A stretch of 64,000 bases of DNA. Origin: Cristatella mucedo. Its lineage: Eukaryota; Bryozoa; Phylactolaemata; Cristatellidae. Below the pieces are notes generated by a model. The model did not search any database. It saw only the letters and a list, made by a program, of their open reading frames with translations, and was not told where the DNA came from. Where the stretch lies: assembly GCA_009760855.2 (NCBI GenBank), contig WPIO01000025.1:2605001-2669000 (forward strand), in the 5' to 3' direction. How positions within the stretch are numbered: the first letter of the stretch is position 1; each line of letters starts with the position of its first letter. This document shows, piece by piece, positions 32,160-43,976 of this stretch. The position numbers and the translations under genes are program-made.

Positions 32160-34245
32160 GTATTCCCTGAATTGTCCCAAGCCCACACGAGGGCTCTCCC
32201 ACAAGCACTGCCGTCCGTCACTTTTAGCATAGTGGTCTTCAGGTCTGCAATAAACCCGGCGGCTAATCTGATTTTTGATGAAAAACTCGACCTGTTCGCT
32301 TTGACCGAAGCGTGGCTGAAATTGACTAATCGCCAGACCATAACCTGGCGCCAAAATGATAGGCATTTAAATCTTCCACACCCATAGAGCAATCAAAACT
32401 GATTAAGGAGTCACCGGTGTCTCGGTTCCTCCCTCAATTTACAAAACTTTGCAGTCCCCGCGGAACAATCTTTCGAGTCTCTTGCTTTGAGCCTCTCAAA
32501 AAAGCAGTCGCCAATGGCGGCACCTTCATTTGGGAGTTTTACGATCTCATTTTGATTCCGGGAATAGCAAATCAATCTGTCCTTGCTAAGGATGATTTTA
32601 GCATTCATTTCGACGACTCAAATAATGCCTTAAGTGCAGAACTTTGTGCGCTTACTCCCCCATTTTCTTTTGTGGCTCGTTTGCATGTCCTCACTCACAA
32701 CGAGATTCACTGACTCGATTAAAATTGTCTTGGCACCATATGCAATCGACCCTATTATTACCAAATTCTGCACACCTGTCCAATGTGAATCTCATTCATT
32801 CAGTAGCGGGTGGCCTTCGCCGCATACATAATCATCTGCAAATTGCCAAACCTTAAGACCCTTGACCTTGATACTGTTCTCTAGAAAATATCTTCTTCAC
32901 CCCTGCTGCTCAATCCATATTATGACCTGTCATCATTGATAGAATGCTACCAAACGACACTTGCCGACTTGCTTGACGAGTTCGCACCTTTGGCGACGCA
33001 CACGTGCAGCACCCAAATGGTGCGTGGTTTAGTGCGGACATTAAACTTGCAAGATCTACGAAGCGAAAGGTTGTAAATGCATAAAAATGATCAGGGCTGA
33101 CTGACCATCGGTAGGTTTAGAAGAATTCCGTAGAGCCTAAAAATCTGTCATTTTAAAAGCCAAGTCTAGATTCTATAAACAATTGTGTTGAATCACAGGT
33201 GCACAATACAAAAATGCGGAGGTCTACTATCAACCATTTCTTTAATGCCCGCCCCCAAGGTTAGCTCCTTAACAAGTGATCCGGCTGGTGACCTCGCTGA
33301 TCACTTGTCAAGCTTCTGCATCAACAAGGTAGAAAAGTTTTGAGAGACCCTCACGGAGGCAGCAGCCTCTGCACTGGAATACTGTTCCTCTGTAACAACC
33401 CCTCAGGACTCCTCCCCCGCAATTCCATGCACCATCTCAATGTTTGTAGTCAGCACTGCCACGAGTGACCCCATTCTGGAAGTTTATCTTCAAGTCAAAG
33501 AAATCTGCTAGCCCTTTATACCTACGATGCACAGGTCCGCATCTGCTTTGAATAACTAGCTTAATAAATATGTCCTTAGCCTTGGACCCTGTCTCCCGCA
33601 CCTTTTAAAAAAGGGCTGCATTCCTGCCACTAATTAAGAAAGCAACGCTAGACAAAGAGAGCTTGAGCTGCCTACGCTCAGTAGCTCTCCTCTACCCTCA
33701 TCCCTATCATACACACATTTGAACGATTTGTGGCAGACCAGTTAAAGTCTTACATTGAAACTGCAAACCGAGCAAGTTCCAGTTTGGTTTTACAGCAAAT
33801 CACTCCGCAAAAAATGTACAGTATAACCCTTTTGTATGGCACTCGAAAAAATTTAATCTCTACCCAACCCAGCCGCTTTGGGTATACCACTGAGCTCATG
33901 CCCACGACCCTGGTCATGAAGTACAATCGCATTGACCTTGGTTCGAGGCGTGCACTTTAATTAAGTACCGGGCCGGCGGCAGAGTCTGAAATCACTCCTC
34001 AGATCTTACAGAGACCGCACCTGTAGCTCTCATGATCCCAATGATTGAAGCTCATTCCAGACTGACGTCAGCACATTCCTTGACTGGATGAGACTTTAAA
34101 GGAATCTGAAATCCAAATGCTCGCTAAGCATTTTAACAATGCGCCTGTTATCACTAGCTACTTGACATACCTTCCCCCAGTATTTTAAGTACCTAGAAAG
34201 AGATTTAGACTGCTTAGGCGGTAAAGGGAACTAAGTCGTAGACTC
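32160..34245 (+). mobile_element. longest-spanning LINE-A copy, endonuclease to 3' end, heavily decayed
   Basis: The only copy reaching the apurinic-type endonuclease. IVVFRSAINPAANLIFDEKL followed by DLFALTEAWL at about 32235-32320 matches the KxxxIxDxIxxxxLDIxxLTETWL start. EFYDLI...DDFSIHFDDSNNA at 32536-32625 matches GDFNIHxDDxxN. LIECYQTTLADLLDEFAPL at about 32935-32990 matches the linker before RT. LGPCLPHLLKKG and KKATLDKESLSCLRS at 33590-33675 and VADQLKSYIETAN at 33730 match the RT entry. The palm, motif C and most of the C-terminus are deleted. At 34045-34235 it resumes with a remnant of the end and an eroded stem-loop. Confidence 0.8.
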
Positions 34246-35596
34246 ACGAGAATCACGCTGAAAGGTCACATCCGCTACCGGCGCAAACTCTTGCCTGTAC
34301 TCACATGACTAGGCGAATGCTGCCCGGGCGCGTAATTTGCGATTACAATCAGAAGGGCTCACTAGCCCCGTGTTAAGCGCTGCAGAAATATCAAGCCTCC
34401 ACAGCTCAATGCTTGCAGTATTGGCGAAAGCAAATGGAGACTTCAGGTTTATGACCTGCTTGAGAAATAGTTGTTCAGCTTTAGTCGATACGGGCTTGAG
34501 AATCGTGATTAACGTATTAAATCAAAGCTATTGATTTTCGCACTGAGTTGACAGTCGCAGCATCTTCCTGAGAGACAGGCAAGAACAATGTCTAGCTGAG
34601 CGCAACTTTCTCTGCCTCAGAGATTATAGTTTTTCCAGAATCGGTGTGCATTCAAGAGCTTGCAAGGCTTGCTTTCCTGTGATTTGCTGTGCCGGTCATG
34701 CACTGATTTGGCTCAAGTCTTCTGCCGCTCAATGGCGCCACCGTAAGATGCAAGAAAGGTAGTATATGACTATGAATATCCTTTGACTGGTTTTAAGGCT
34801 CTGTTTGTACGCAGTGCATGAAAAGCGCGTAAAAACAGTGCGCACAAAGGAGGAAACTGGCAGAACGCTCCCATTAGAAGAACAGCTATGTAACGCAAAG
34901 AAATTTGCGGTCGAAGGAGTTAAAGCAATGTGGTCGAAGTCGCTGAGGGGTTTATCTCACGCTTCCTACTAGCAATGATGCGCTGGGATGCAGTGTGAGG
35001 ATGCGAAGGTACCCAGTATTGCATAACTGAAAGCTAGCACGCGGTTGGTCAGCGGGAACATGAAGCCAGGAGCGCCGCGAAGCCAGCTCGGCACCATGTC
35101 ATATCTATGATGCGGAAACCCGGCGTCAGTCGCCGCTGGTTTAACTTACGACGCCGAGCATGGACAGAAACTAAAAGCGAACACGCTCAATATTGTTAGG
35201 GCTTTGAGAAAGTAATACATTCTGGGTGGACCTATTTTAGGCTACTGCTTGTAGTTGAAACTGGTTAAATGCCCGAAATGAACGCCTCCTCTAATTTTCC
35301 GATTCTCAAAATACGATTTGCGATTAATTTGCGTGACAGACGGAGGAAACATGTATTACCGAAAATTTATTTTTTAGCACAACGTACGTTTGCAGTTTAA
35401 TTTCATTGTTTTGTCTTTGAGATGGAACCAAACTCATTTCGCAGTAGTTTTAATGACCTGCTATATGGAAAGCACAGTCGAAAAGCAAATTTTCATATGC
35501 GCATAACGCACCGTCTGCTGCTGAGAGAGAGAGAGAGAGAGATAGCCTGGAAGTTTTTCCATTGACCAATATCCGAGAGACAATTCTTTGCAGTAA
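34246..35596. other. unassigned sequence with a short (GA)n at 35523-35542
   Basis: No recognised element. Frames are short. Confidence 0.45.
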
Positions 35597-36060
35597 TAAT
35601 AATAATAATAATAATAATTCACTTGATAAAGCGCCCTTAGAGAACTTAATCTCTCTCTAGGCGCTTTACATTTGCTGCAAAGTGAAATGCAATTGAATGG
35701 TAAGTAAAATCATGCTTGAAAAACAAACAAAATGAATAATATGGTTAGGGGTGACATGCACAGGGTCAGCATGCGAATGTAGTTAGTGGCGGCATGCACA
35801 GTGTCAGCACGCATAAGCACATCAAGGACGAATCACAGGGACCCATGCACAGTGTCAGCACGCATAAGCACATCAAGGACGAATCACAGGGACCCGCTAA
35901 ATGCTGTCCTAAATAGGTGTGTTTTTAGGTTCCTTTTAAATGTGGTCAGGTCGGGGGATGTTCTGACGCAGGTCGGGAGGGAGTTCCAGGCTGTGGGAGC
36001 ATACGAACTAAATGCACGGTCTCCAAAGAATTTAAGGTTTGTATGAGGTATTTCTAGACT
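35597..36060 (-). mobile_element. LINE-A 3' part with perfect stem-loop
   Basis: The plus strand shows (AAT)n tail, then TAAAGCGCC (35627-35635), AGAGA...TCTCTC, and GGCGCTTTA (35660-35668): a 9-bp perfect stem. The UTR follows with an internal 51-bp tandem duplication, and the C-terminal ORF end is antisense at about 35930-36050. Probably one of the younger copies. Confidence 0.9.
35794..35895. repeat. 51-bp tandem duplication inside LINE-A
   Basis: 35794-35844 and 35845-35895 are identical 51-mers beginning ATGCACAGTGTCAG and ending CACAGGGACCC. Other LINE-A copies have a single unit, so the duplication is private to this copy. Confidence 0.95.
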
Positions 36061-36898
36061 GTTGCAGTAAACATCGAAGTGCGACTGCCAAAAGTAAGAT
36101 CAGCTAAGCTTAGCACTAGACTGGATTTTGTATCGGGCTGAGAGCACTATTAAAATACTTATAAGACGGAATTCCAAGATCGGAGACATAAGAATGCTCG
36201 CTTGTGGAACTTCCTGCTTGCCCGGTGCTCACTTCAAACTGAAGAGACCTACAGCTGGTGACAGAGTGGTGCGACCTAGTGTCAGCAGTAGCTCCTAGCA
36301 GGCACCTGCTAGGGAGATTTGACATAAGAATTACATGTCGTGACACTGCGAGAATCTGTCAGAGCTGGGGGCTAAGTGCGTTCAAAACACGCGTTTCAGT
36401 CTAGCACGAGAATAGGCACAGACAAACAGTGGTGATGTCAGCCGATACCTAAAAGCGTGTACGTGTTTTACGAACTATTTACGGACTTTACGAGGCTCGG
36501 GCTGCATGACTACCTAAAGCACGAGGAGTTATCAATGTACTAAAGCTTGTGCATGATAAATCCTTCAAATCTTTAATATGCTTGAGATTAGTATCTGGTT
36601 CCTAAATTACGACAATTAGGATCCGTGTGTATTTCAATAGTCAGATACAATTCTATCCTTACTGACGGATAGTCAGTCGTTAGCAATTACTGATGCTAGA
36701 CAAATTAGCTTCCCTGCAGCTTTGGCATATACGGCTCTAAATTAAGGCCATGGAATTTTAATTAAGACTTAAGTGTTATTGATAACTGCCGTGCTCAGCT
36801 ACCATCAACTAACATGTGTGTATTGGTGCGGCATCTACGGCCTGTGTTTTTTCTTACCGTAACGTTCTCCACCATACGTCAAGTTTAAGTTGAAAGGT
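36061..36898. other. unassigned sequence
   Basis: No recognised feature. Confidence 0.45.
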
Positions 36899-37056
36899 TA
36901 GCTGATTCAACAGCCTCATTTATATAGCGGCAGAAGAGTCTTAACGGCTTTCAACACCGCTTGTAATATAGGATCGCTCACTGCAGGACTCAAACTCATG
37001 ATCCGGGTCGTGAAGAGTGACCACCTTAATCGTAAGCTTAGACTCTGAGACTGGAA
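36899..37056 (-). mobile_element. SINE-1 copy
   Basis: The minus strand reads a decayed head (ACGATTAAGGTGGTCACTCTTC), CACGACCCGGATCATG (palindrome with two changes), GAGTTTGAGTCC (box B), GAGCGATCC, then GAGGCTGTTGAATCAGC at the 3' end. It is collinear with the other SINE-1 copies. Confidence 0.8.
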
Positions 37057-37689
37057 AAACTGTTCACAGATGTCACATATCGGTGAGAACTGGCACACAA
37101 TACTAACGAAGAATTTTCTCCAAGTTTAGTAATTCAGGAGACGCTGTAGCGTAATTGTACCAGTTAAGGGAAGGCATTTCCAATACCTTAACCAGAGCCG
37201 CCCTCATTTGGTTGGCGTAGCAACCTATTGCTCAACTTTGTCAGATGGTGTGGTGTTCGTGGGGTGGGTGCGACATTGCTCGGTGTGATTTCCGGAATGG
37301 TTCTATAATGACCAGATGACTGAGGTTTGGCTTGGTATTATCATCACCTATCTAGGTTAATAGGACTGTCGCTTTGCCAGAGACACGTCTGACATCAAGC
37401 TGCTAACCGGCTGCTGGCACCTGTCAAGGATGGCCGTCGTATTCAGAGGACGCTGAGCAAGGTGGGACAAATCTGAGCACGTCGATGTTCAGCAGCTGCC
37501 GCTTGTTATTTACCAACAATCAAACGCTAAATAATTTCTAAAGTTTATGCAGGAACGTTTCAAAAGAACATTAATAGTTGCAGTAAGATTGCTCCTCTCC
37601 CTGCTGTGTGTACTAAACGTGTGTAATTTTTGTAAACATCGTTTCAGGTATCTAGTGAGATAAAGCTGACGCTTAAAGCTCATGCTGTC
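37057..37689. other. unassigned sequence
   Basis: No recognised feature. Confidence 0.45.
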
Positions 37690-37850
37690 GCGCTGGTTTG
37701 GCTACGTGGTTAAGGTGCTCGCCTTCAACGACCGAGGTCAAAGTGAATGCATTTGATGACCGAGATCGTGGGCTCGAGCCCCGTGGCACATGTGAAGAGC
37801 CTGAATAGAGATTAATTATTTCTCTTAGGGCGCCGTACAAATGAATTCTA
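37690..37850 (+). mobile_element. SINE-2, full-length long form
   Basis: The tRNA-like head GCTGGTTTGGCTACGTGGTTAAGGTGCTCGCC contains a box A-like TGGCTACGTGG. Then come GACCGAGGTCAAAG, GACCGAGATCGTG and box B GGCTCGAGCCCC (37771). The tail GAGCCTGAATAGAGATTAATTATTTCTCTTAGGGCGCC matches the LINE-A stem-loop. The long form has about 28 nt between two GACCGAG direct repeats. Confidence 0.85.
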
Positions 37851-38224
37851 TTTTAATTTTTGTATGCCTGTGTCCAGTCAAGTGATGTTCTGACGTTCTG
37901 GAAATGAATTGAAGCCCAGCTCTTGGTTCCGACTGCTGCTGGTGATCAGGGTGGAGGGAATACAGCTACAATGGCAGCTGCGAATAAGACCTGGATATCC
38001 TTGTTACTAGTGTATGCTAGCCAGTAACCAGGGCGTGAAGCCCAGCATTAGCATCTACCACAGTTGGCTGCACAAGGTTCCCGTGACAATCGCTGCCGAG
38101 GACTTCCGAATTGAATAATGGCGCATTTTAATGCGATAATCCTATATTTTGGCAAGTTTGTGATCCTCTAGATATTGTTTGCTGTGCCTGAATAATGGTG
38201 ACTAGGAAGTTGCCATGTCCTAAT
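37851..38224. other. unassigned sequence
   Basis: No recognised feature. Confidence 0.4.
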
Positions 38225-38465
38225 CAATGGCTAGACGGCGTATATAGGCCAAATCGTGTATTAGTAAGTCACTTCCGCTTTGGGCTGTCAAGGAAGCTGT
38301 ACACTACAGCTGGTACTGGACACCTTTAGCCTCTTCTAGTGACTGTCAAATATGCTTCTATAAAATAAAGATACGGCATTATTAAATTATAAGATCCTGG
38401 CACTCTTGATTGCTGCCATGCATGCTAAGTAATGCCTGCTTGCGTCGGCGCAGTAACTAGGAATC
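38225..38465 (+). repeat. possible solo LTR fragment of the Gypsy family
   Basis: GACGGCGTATATAGGCC, GTGACTGTCAAATATGCTTCTATAAAATAAAGATACGG and GGCACTCTTGATTGCTGCCATGC occur in the same order as in 17570-17800, at lower identity. Confidence 0.45.
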
Positions 38466-38953
38466 GTTAGACATGCGTCAAAGCGACAGCTTCACCTGTA
38501 TTTGTCTCGTTACTCCACGGGATAGCGCCATTTCCTCTGCTGCACCTTTGAAAAAAAATTCATTAAGATTACGACATTGCTTGAGACTATTTTGGCGTAT
38601 CCAAATTGTAGTTATAAGTAACCAAATACGTCACATTCTATCGATTACAGGTTTTAAAAACTTATTTCAATTAATGGTTAGGTATACTTTAAGTTGCAAC
38701 TTAGAAATTCGTACGCTAAGGCTGGTGCTGTGCATTCACTGGCCTCTCTGCCTTTGAATAATGCCGTGCTGCTTCAACGGCATTTAATGGTTGTATAGAG
38801 ACTCTCTTGATTGCTCCATTTAATTTCACCTTCAGCCTACCTGCAATTCTTAGTAAACCATCTACGACTCATTAGTTGTGTTTCAAGGAGATAGGTCGAA
38901 CAGTTCTTCATCCATCTTAAAAGAATGGCACACCTACATACCTGTATTTGCCG
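38466..38953. other. unassigned sequence
   Basis: A 94-codon open frame at 38473-38757 has no recognised domain. Confidence 0.35.
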
Positions 38954-39123
38954 AGTTGGTTTGGCCCCATGGTTAGGGTGCTCGCCCTGAGTAAGTTCTG
39001 ACCGAGGTCACGGGCTCAAGCCCCGTGGCATATGTGATGCGCCTGAATAGAGATTAAGTTCTCTTAGAGTGCTTTAGAAACAAGTTATGTAAGCAAATAA
39101 ATTAATATATATATATATATATA
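38954..39123 (+). mobile_element. SINE-2, short form, running into (TA)n
   Basis: Head GAGTTGGTTTGGCCCCATGGTTAGGGTGCTCGCC, then GACCGAGGTCACGGGCTCAAGCCCC (box B region), then GATGCGCCTGAATAGAGATTAAGTTCTCTTAGAGTGCTTTAG. It lacks the 28-nt segment of the long form. The 3' tail passes into (TA)n at 39103-39123. Confidence 0.85.
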
Positions 39124-40537
39124 CATAAATATTGCCTAAGGACTTTAGCTTAGAAGCCACTAGAAAGTGTTCACAAATTTACTGTTAAAGTAATCAAGCG
39201 TGCAAAAATGACAAGGAAACGTAACCAAAGAATAAAAATTATGACATATATCTAAGTAATTTGAGATATTTTACAGTAAATAAGTAACAGTGTAGGAAAA
39301 TACAGCAAAAGTATTGGAATTGATTTTTTCACTTAATTTGTTTGGCTATAGAAGTTTTTGGCTTGAAACGAACTCGGCAGTTGCTCACCTAGTGGAATTA
39401 AGGCATACTCCCGGCTTTGGCGACGATCCCTGGGCGTAGGAATTAGGAGTACCTGCATCGCTGTATGAGGTGGCAAATGTTTCCTGCCCCCTGGCTCCAC
39501 TATTAGATGCAGCGAAAGACAAATCGTACGATCCACTATTGAGAGCCCCACTGCTAGTGGCCACATATAATAAGTACGACTAACTGTTGTCGCAAATTAA
39601 TCGTGCAATTCCTAGCCTACTTACATTGAAAGCTATAAAAATTTAAAGCTGCAATACCGTCCACTGGGGAGCTCTCGTCCCGAAAATATGTGTGGCCAAT
39701 ACCAAAAGTAAGCAAAATGACCCTTGGTAACTGCTAGTACGAATTACCATTCAGTCATGACAAAAAGTGGAGCCGAAGAAGCGGCAGCTCAGTGGCAAAG
39801 ACAATATATTGTAGTAAAATAACGGAGCACCCCTTTACGCATGTAGCTCATTGCATCAACTTGATGACGGTAGATATGACAAGTTTTTCACCTGCCAGTC
39901 TCGCATAGCTTATTTTCCAATGCCAATATCTAACCGGGATCGAAGGATATGAATCTATCATTAACACTTGGCACATGACATTGGCCTCTTTGTTAGAATG
40001 CTGACATCAGAGCTTGAAATCTCATACTGAATCCAAAAACACTCCACTGCGATAATTTTTTTCAAACTACAAAAACAATATGAGAGTCAATCAGCGGTGT
40101 TCTTAAGCAAAGCGTGCGAAAATTTCATGATTTCCTTGATCTCTAGCTAAAATGTCCAGTAAAGCGAATGGAAGGATTTGCTCCATGTTTATGTCGTCAC
40201 ATGAAGAGGCAGGTAAAATTCTCAGCTTGGCAGATTTTCTAAGATTCCAAAAACCATCTTGGGCTCTAGATTCATGATCCGAGGAAAGTCTGTGCTAGGC
40301 AAGATATACTTTTTCTCAATTGTACACGCATTTCTGCTACCTATGTAAAATGATCTGGATGACTAAATGCCAGTTTAATTCGAGAATTTTCGCAGATCCC
40401 TTCACGCACTTGTGACTTTTAGAATGACATAGCTGGCCAGCCGCTTGCCTGGAATTATCGTAAAGCAAAGTGAATGTGCAGAGCATTATCGAAGTAAGAG
40501 AACAGTAATTTCTTAAGCAGAATGAAATTTGTGGCTC
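39124..40537. other. unassigned AT-rich sequence
   Basis: About 1.4 kb without long frames or recognised repeats. Confidence 0.5.
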
Positions 40538-40692
40538 CGCGCTGGTTTGTCTCCGTTGTTAAGGCGTTGGTCCCAAACAGCTCAAGGTAAATTTATTTGA
40601 AGACTGAGGTAATGAGCTCGAGCCCTTGGGCATATATAAAACGCCCGAAGAGAGATTTAGTTCTCTAAGGGCGCTATGAAAGCAAATTACAT

Positions 40693-40762
<70 letters not shown>
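40538..40762 (+). mobile_element. SINE-2, long form, running into (TA)n
   Basis: Head GCGCTGGTTTGTCTCCGTTGTTAAGGCG, both GA(C)TGAGGT-type repeats, box B GAGCTCGAGCCC, and tail AACGCCCGAAGAGAGATTTAGTTCTCTAAGGGCGCTATG. From about 40697 it merges into 65 bp of TATA repeats. Confidence 0.85.
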
Positions 40763-40764
<2 letters not shown>

Positions 40765-40844
40765 TGATTTATGAGCATTTTTGCAACTAGGTTCAATATC
40801 AAGAGTACTAGCATCATTGCATGTAAAATTTATTAATGATCCTG

Positions 40845-40953
40845 TGCGTATGCTATGGGGCTAGAGCCCGCGAACCTCGGCCATCAAATTCATTTGCCTT
40901 GACCTCGGCCGTTAAAGGTGAGCACCTTAACCGCTGATCGACATCGGCACGGC
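40845..40953 (-). mobile_element. SINE-2 head fragment, long form
   Basis: The minus strand reads CGGTTAAGGTGCTCACC, GGCCGAGGTCAAGGCAAATGAATTTGATGGCCGAGG, then GGGCTCTAGCCCC. The LINE-A-like tail is missing. Confidence 0.75.
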
Positions 40954-42879
40954 TTAAGCAATTCCCCGGTCTAAAATGCTGCCTAAAAGCACCCTTTACC
41001 GACAGTCCAAATAAATGGACAAGAACATATCACACTAAATAGTCTAAATGATGCGTGAGCATTAAGGGCTTGATAAATTCTGCACCAGTTCAGTTGGCGA
41101 TAAGTTCTCCCAATCGTAGGCATGATCTCTACAAAGAGTTCAAGCATTAAGTATGGTCACGGTACATACAGCCATCGCATCTAGACATCGCACAGGATTG
41201 ATTTTCGATTGCTGACCCTGCAAATGCTTCCCGAGTCAAATGATTTAGTTTCTAAGGAATTGTCTAGAGATGCAGTCAACTAGTACATTTATCATTAAGG
41301 CACGAGTGAAACCAATGTCAATCCTGTAAAATTAAACCGAGCCAGACGCCCTGGTTATTTAGTCAGCCCTGTTTGATAAAAACGTTCTGGTATAGTATAA
41401 AATATTATTTAAAAAATCTCAGGCATATATTGGCGAGACTCGATTCTATAATCCCTTGTTTTGTTTGCGTCAGTGCTATCTCGGCAGAACTGCCTAAATA
41501 GTTAATTTTAGTGAGTCGTCCCCATACACTACGTCATTACTCTCAGAAGCAAAAACTATCTAGTTATCCAATATTATTCGTGAGACTTAAGCTAATTGTA
41601 TTACCACTATAATTATCTTAGTTATTACGATAATCATCTCCGTTAGGAAAGTTTTTGATTTGCTAAATAAATCAATGAAGATGACATTTGACGACAAATT
41701 ATGAAGGTAAATTAGCACCCACAAAAAAGGGATATTTTGGACCATATTTAAAAAAATCGCAATTAAATCTTCTACTTTAAAAGCCTTAAGATTTAATTTG
41801 GCCTTTAGTGCGTAGAGGATATGATAAAAGCTACAGTTTTGTATAAACAATTCAGCACTTAATTTAATAGACATGCGAACCGATCTTTAATTGTTGTACT
41901 TGCTAAAAGCATCAGTTTTCAAACAGCTAGCTCTATCTAAAGCATACAATTTTAAGTTAAATCACTGCAAACAGTCAAATCTGGACTTAGGTGGCTGAAA
42001 AAGGTTTTCGAGGTTATCGTCTAGGACGGCATCTATATTTACACGAAAAACTGAATAAATAAGACTGGGAGTAATACAATATTAACATTCGATTAGTTCT
42101 CTGAGCAAGATTGTATCCACAACACTTGGCTCGAATATCTAGCCGAATCATTTTTCTCAAAAGTAATGGCAAATAAATAAATTTCTGTCTGTGGATAACA
42201 AGTAATTACAAAGAAATTATAATTACTTTCTCTGCGATTTGCTTTAGGTATTTTTTAAGAAAAGATTATCTTTACAAAATCATCTTTGGGTAAGCGAAAT
42301 CTTCGCCAACTAGCTAGATACAGAAATTTCAGTTTTTGCCATTTACAAGCTACGCCAAGAATCAGTGTACTACTGCTGAGCGATTAATATCGTGATTGCA
42401 TGAGATACATAGATTATTGAAATTGGATAAAATAAATCTAATAAATGGATTGATCTTTCAGCCGCTATGGTAGCAACTCTTTATAATCGGGCTGTTTACA
42501 TAGCCTAGGAAGCATCCTGGCATTCTTTTAAAAAGTAGCTTATGAAAGCATCTATCTGTCTTTTCAATTAAAACTAACCCTCTGGGTTGCTAGACTTTAT
42601 GTCAATCAGCAGGAAGTTGCAAGACTTTCTGAGCCACATATATCGAATTAAACCGTGTGTGGTGTCAGTCAGAAACTTAGCAGCTAACATAGTTAAATAA
42701 GGTTATTTGTGTAGCATGGAAATACCAGAATTTAAGGCTAAAATATTCATAACCAAATCTCAAACCAAAACATTCAGGTACGTCCAGGTCAGATCCTCGT
42801 ATTGTTACTCTGAGGCGGTATCGCGGCAATCGTATAGCCTCCGAAAGTTTGTGTGTACTGACGTAATATCCTGTTTAAT
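40954..42879. other. unassigned AT-rich sequence
   Basis: Nearly 2 kb of AT-rich DNA. A 95-codon reverse frame at 41587-41874 is Ile/Phe/Leu-rich and shows no domain; it is probably chance. Confidence 0.45.
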
Positions 42880-43575
42880 AATAATAATAATTGTTAGTAA
42901 TAAATTTTTTTTGGATAGTGCACTAAGATAACTTAATCTCTATTCAAGGTCTTTAGAAATCGCTGCAATTAAAAAAATAACAGTAGGTAATGAGTGGCAA
43001 GGTATTCTGCTTAGGAAAGCATTCAAAAGCACTTAGCTATCATATTAAGATCTATATGCAAAAACACTGGAACCTAAGACCGCTGGTTATTAGGATCCTT
43101 GGTTAGCAACAATCACTCAATCATGCACAGGTAAGTAATTTAGACAGAGAAAATACGGGTCTATTATTGCATTGTATTAAAGCATGCTACGCTTTGTGAA
43201 GACGGGTTCAGTTTCATCAATTATTTCATTACTTCACTATCGTGTAAAAACATAAATGAGACTTTATTTGGAAAGAGAAAAGGCGGCATGCTACAGTTAT
43301 GTTTTCTGTTTCTTTTAGAATTTAATCAAGTCAGTCGTGAGTGCCAAGTTTTGGGAGCATGGTATCTGAAAGCACGGTCACCCAGAGATTAGAAGTTAGT
43401 CATGGTATAGCTAATCGACCACATTTAGCAGAGTGAATGCAATAACGGGAGGTCTGATGTGACAATAATTAACATCAGTAGGCATGAGCAAGAGATTGAT
43501 AGAAAATAAAGGTAACTGAACGAACCTTGAAGTCGATACGCTACTTGATAGGCAGGCTGAGCCAATTTTTAAGCA
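42880..43575 (-). mobile_element. LINE-A 3' part, decayed
   Basis: The plus strand begins with AATAATAATAATTG and GTGCACTAAGATAACTTAATCTCTATTCAAGG (eroded stem-loop). A long UTR follows, then the antisense C-terminal blocks (TTTGGGAGCATGGTATCTGAAAGCACGGTC at about 43355) and GAAGTCGATACGCTACTTGATAGGCAGG (43531). Confidence 0.75.
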
Positions 43576-43976
43576 GTGGCTTAATGTGGCAGTTGTGAAA
43601 TTAACAATGGAAAAGCCGAGCTATCGATTTTTTCACTAACAGTAAGCACGTTAGTGCACGGGCCGGAACGCCTACAAGTACTGAGTTACTGATGTCTAAT
43701 TGTGATTTAAAATATGCTGGAACAGCTTGACTGTTACATGTATCCACGCGAAACCGAAACTTTGAACGTAAAATAGATTAAAAATAGGCAGACTTGACCA
43801 GTGGCACAGTGAAACCTTTTGGCACTCGTGGACAATGCTACAAAGGGAGCATCTCCCCTTGTCAAAATGGCTGAAAATTGCCCCACCACTGAAGCAATTC
43901 AAAAAACACACGCTAGCAGGCATAACAATTCAAGAACATTTAATTAACTGTAGTCTAGGTACAAGGTGTTACAGCT
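43576..43976. other. unassigned sequence
   Basis: A 75-codon reverse frame at 43696-43923 shows no domain. It might be the 3' flank of the hAT element. Confidence 0.35.

Noticed and set aside
37690-37790. tRNA gene
   Set aside because: Head of SINE-2; repeated several times with the same LINE-like tail and without a tRNA-like acceptor stem.
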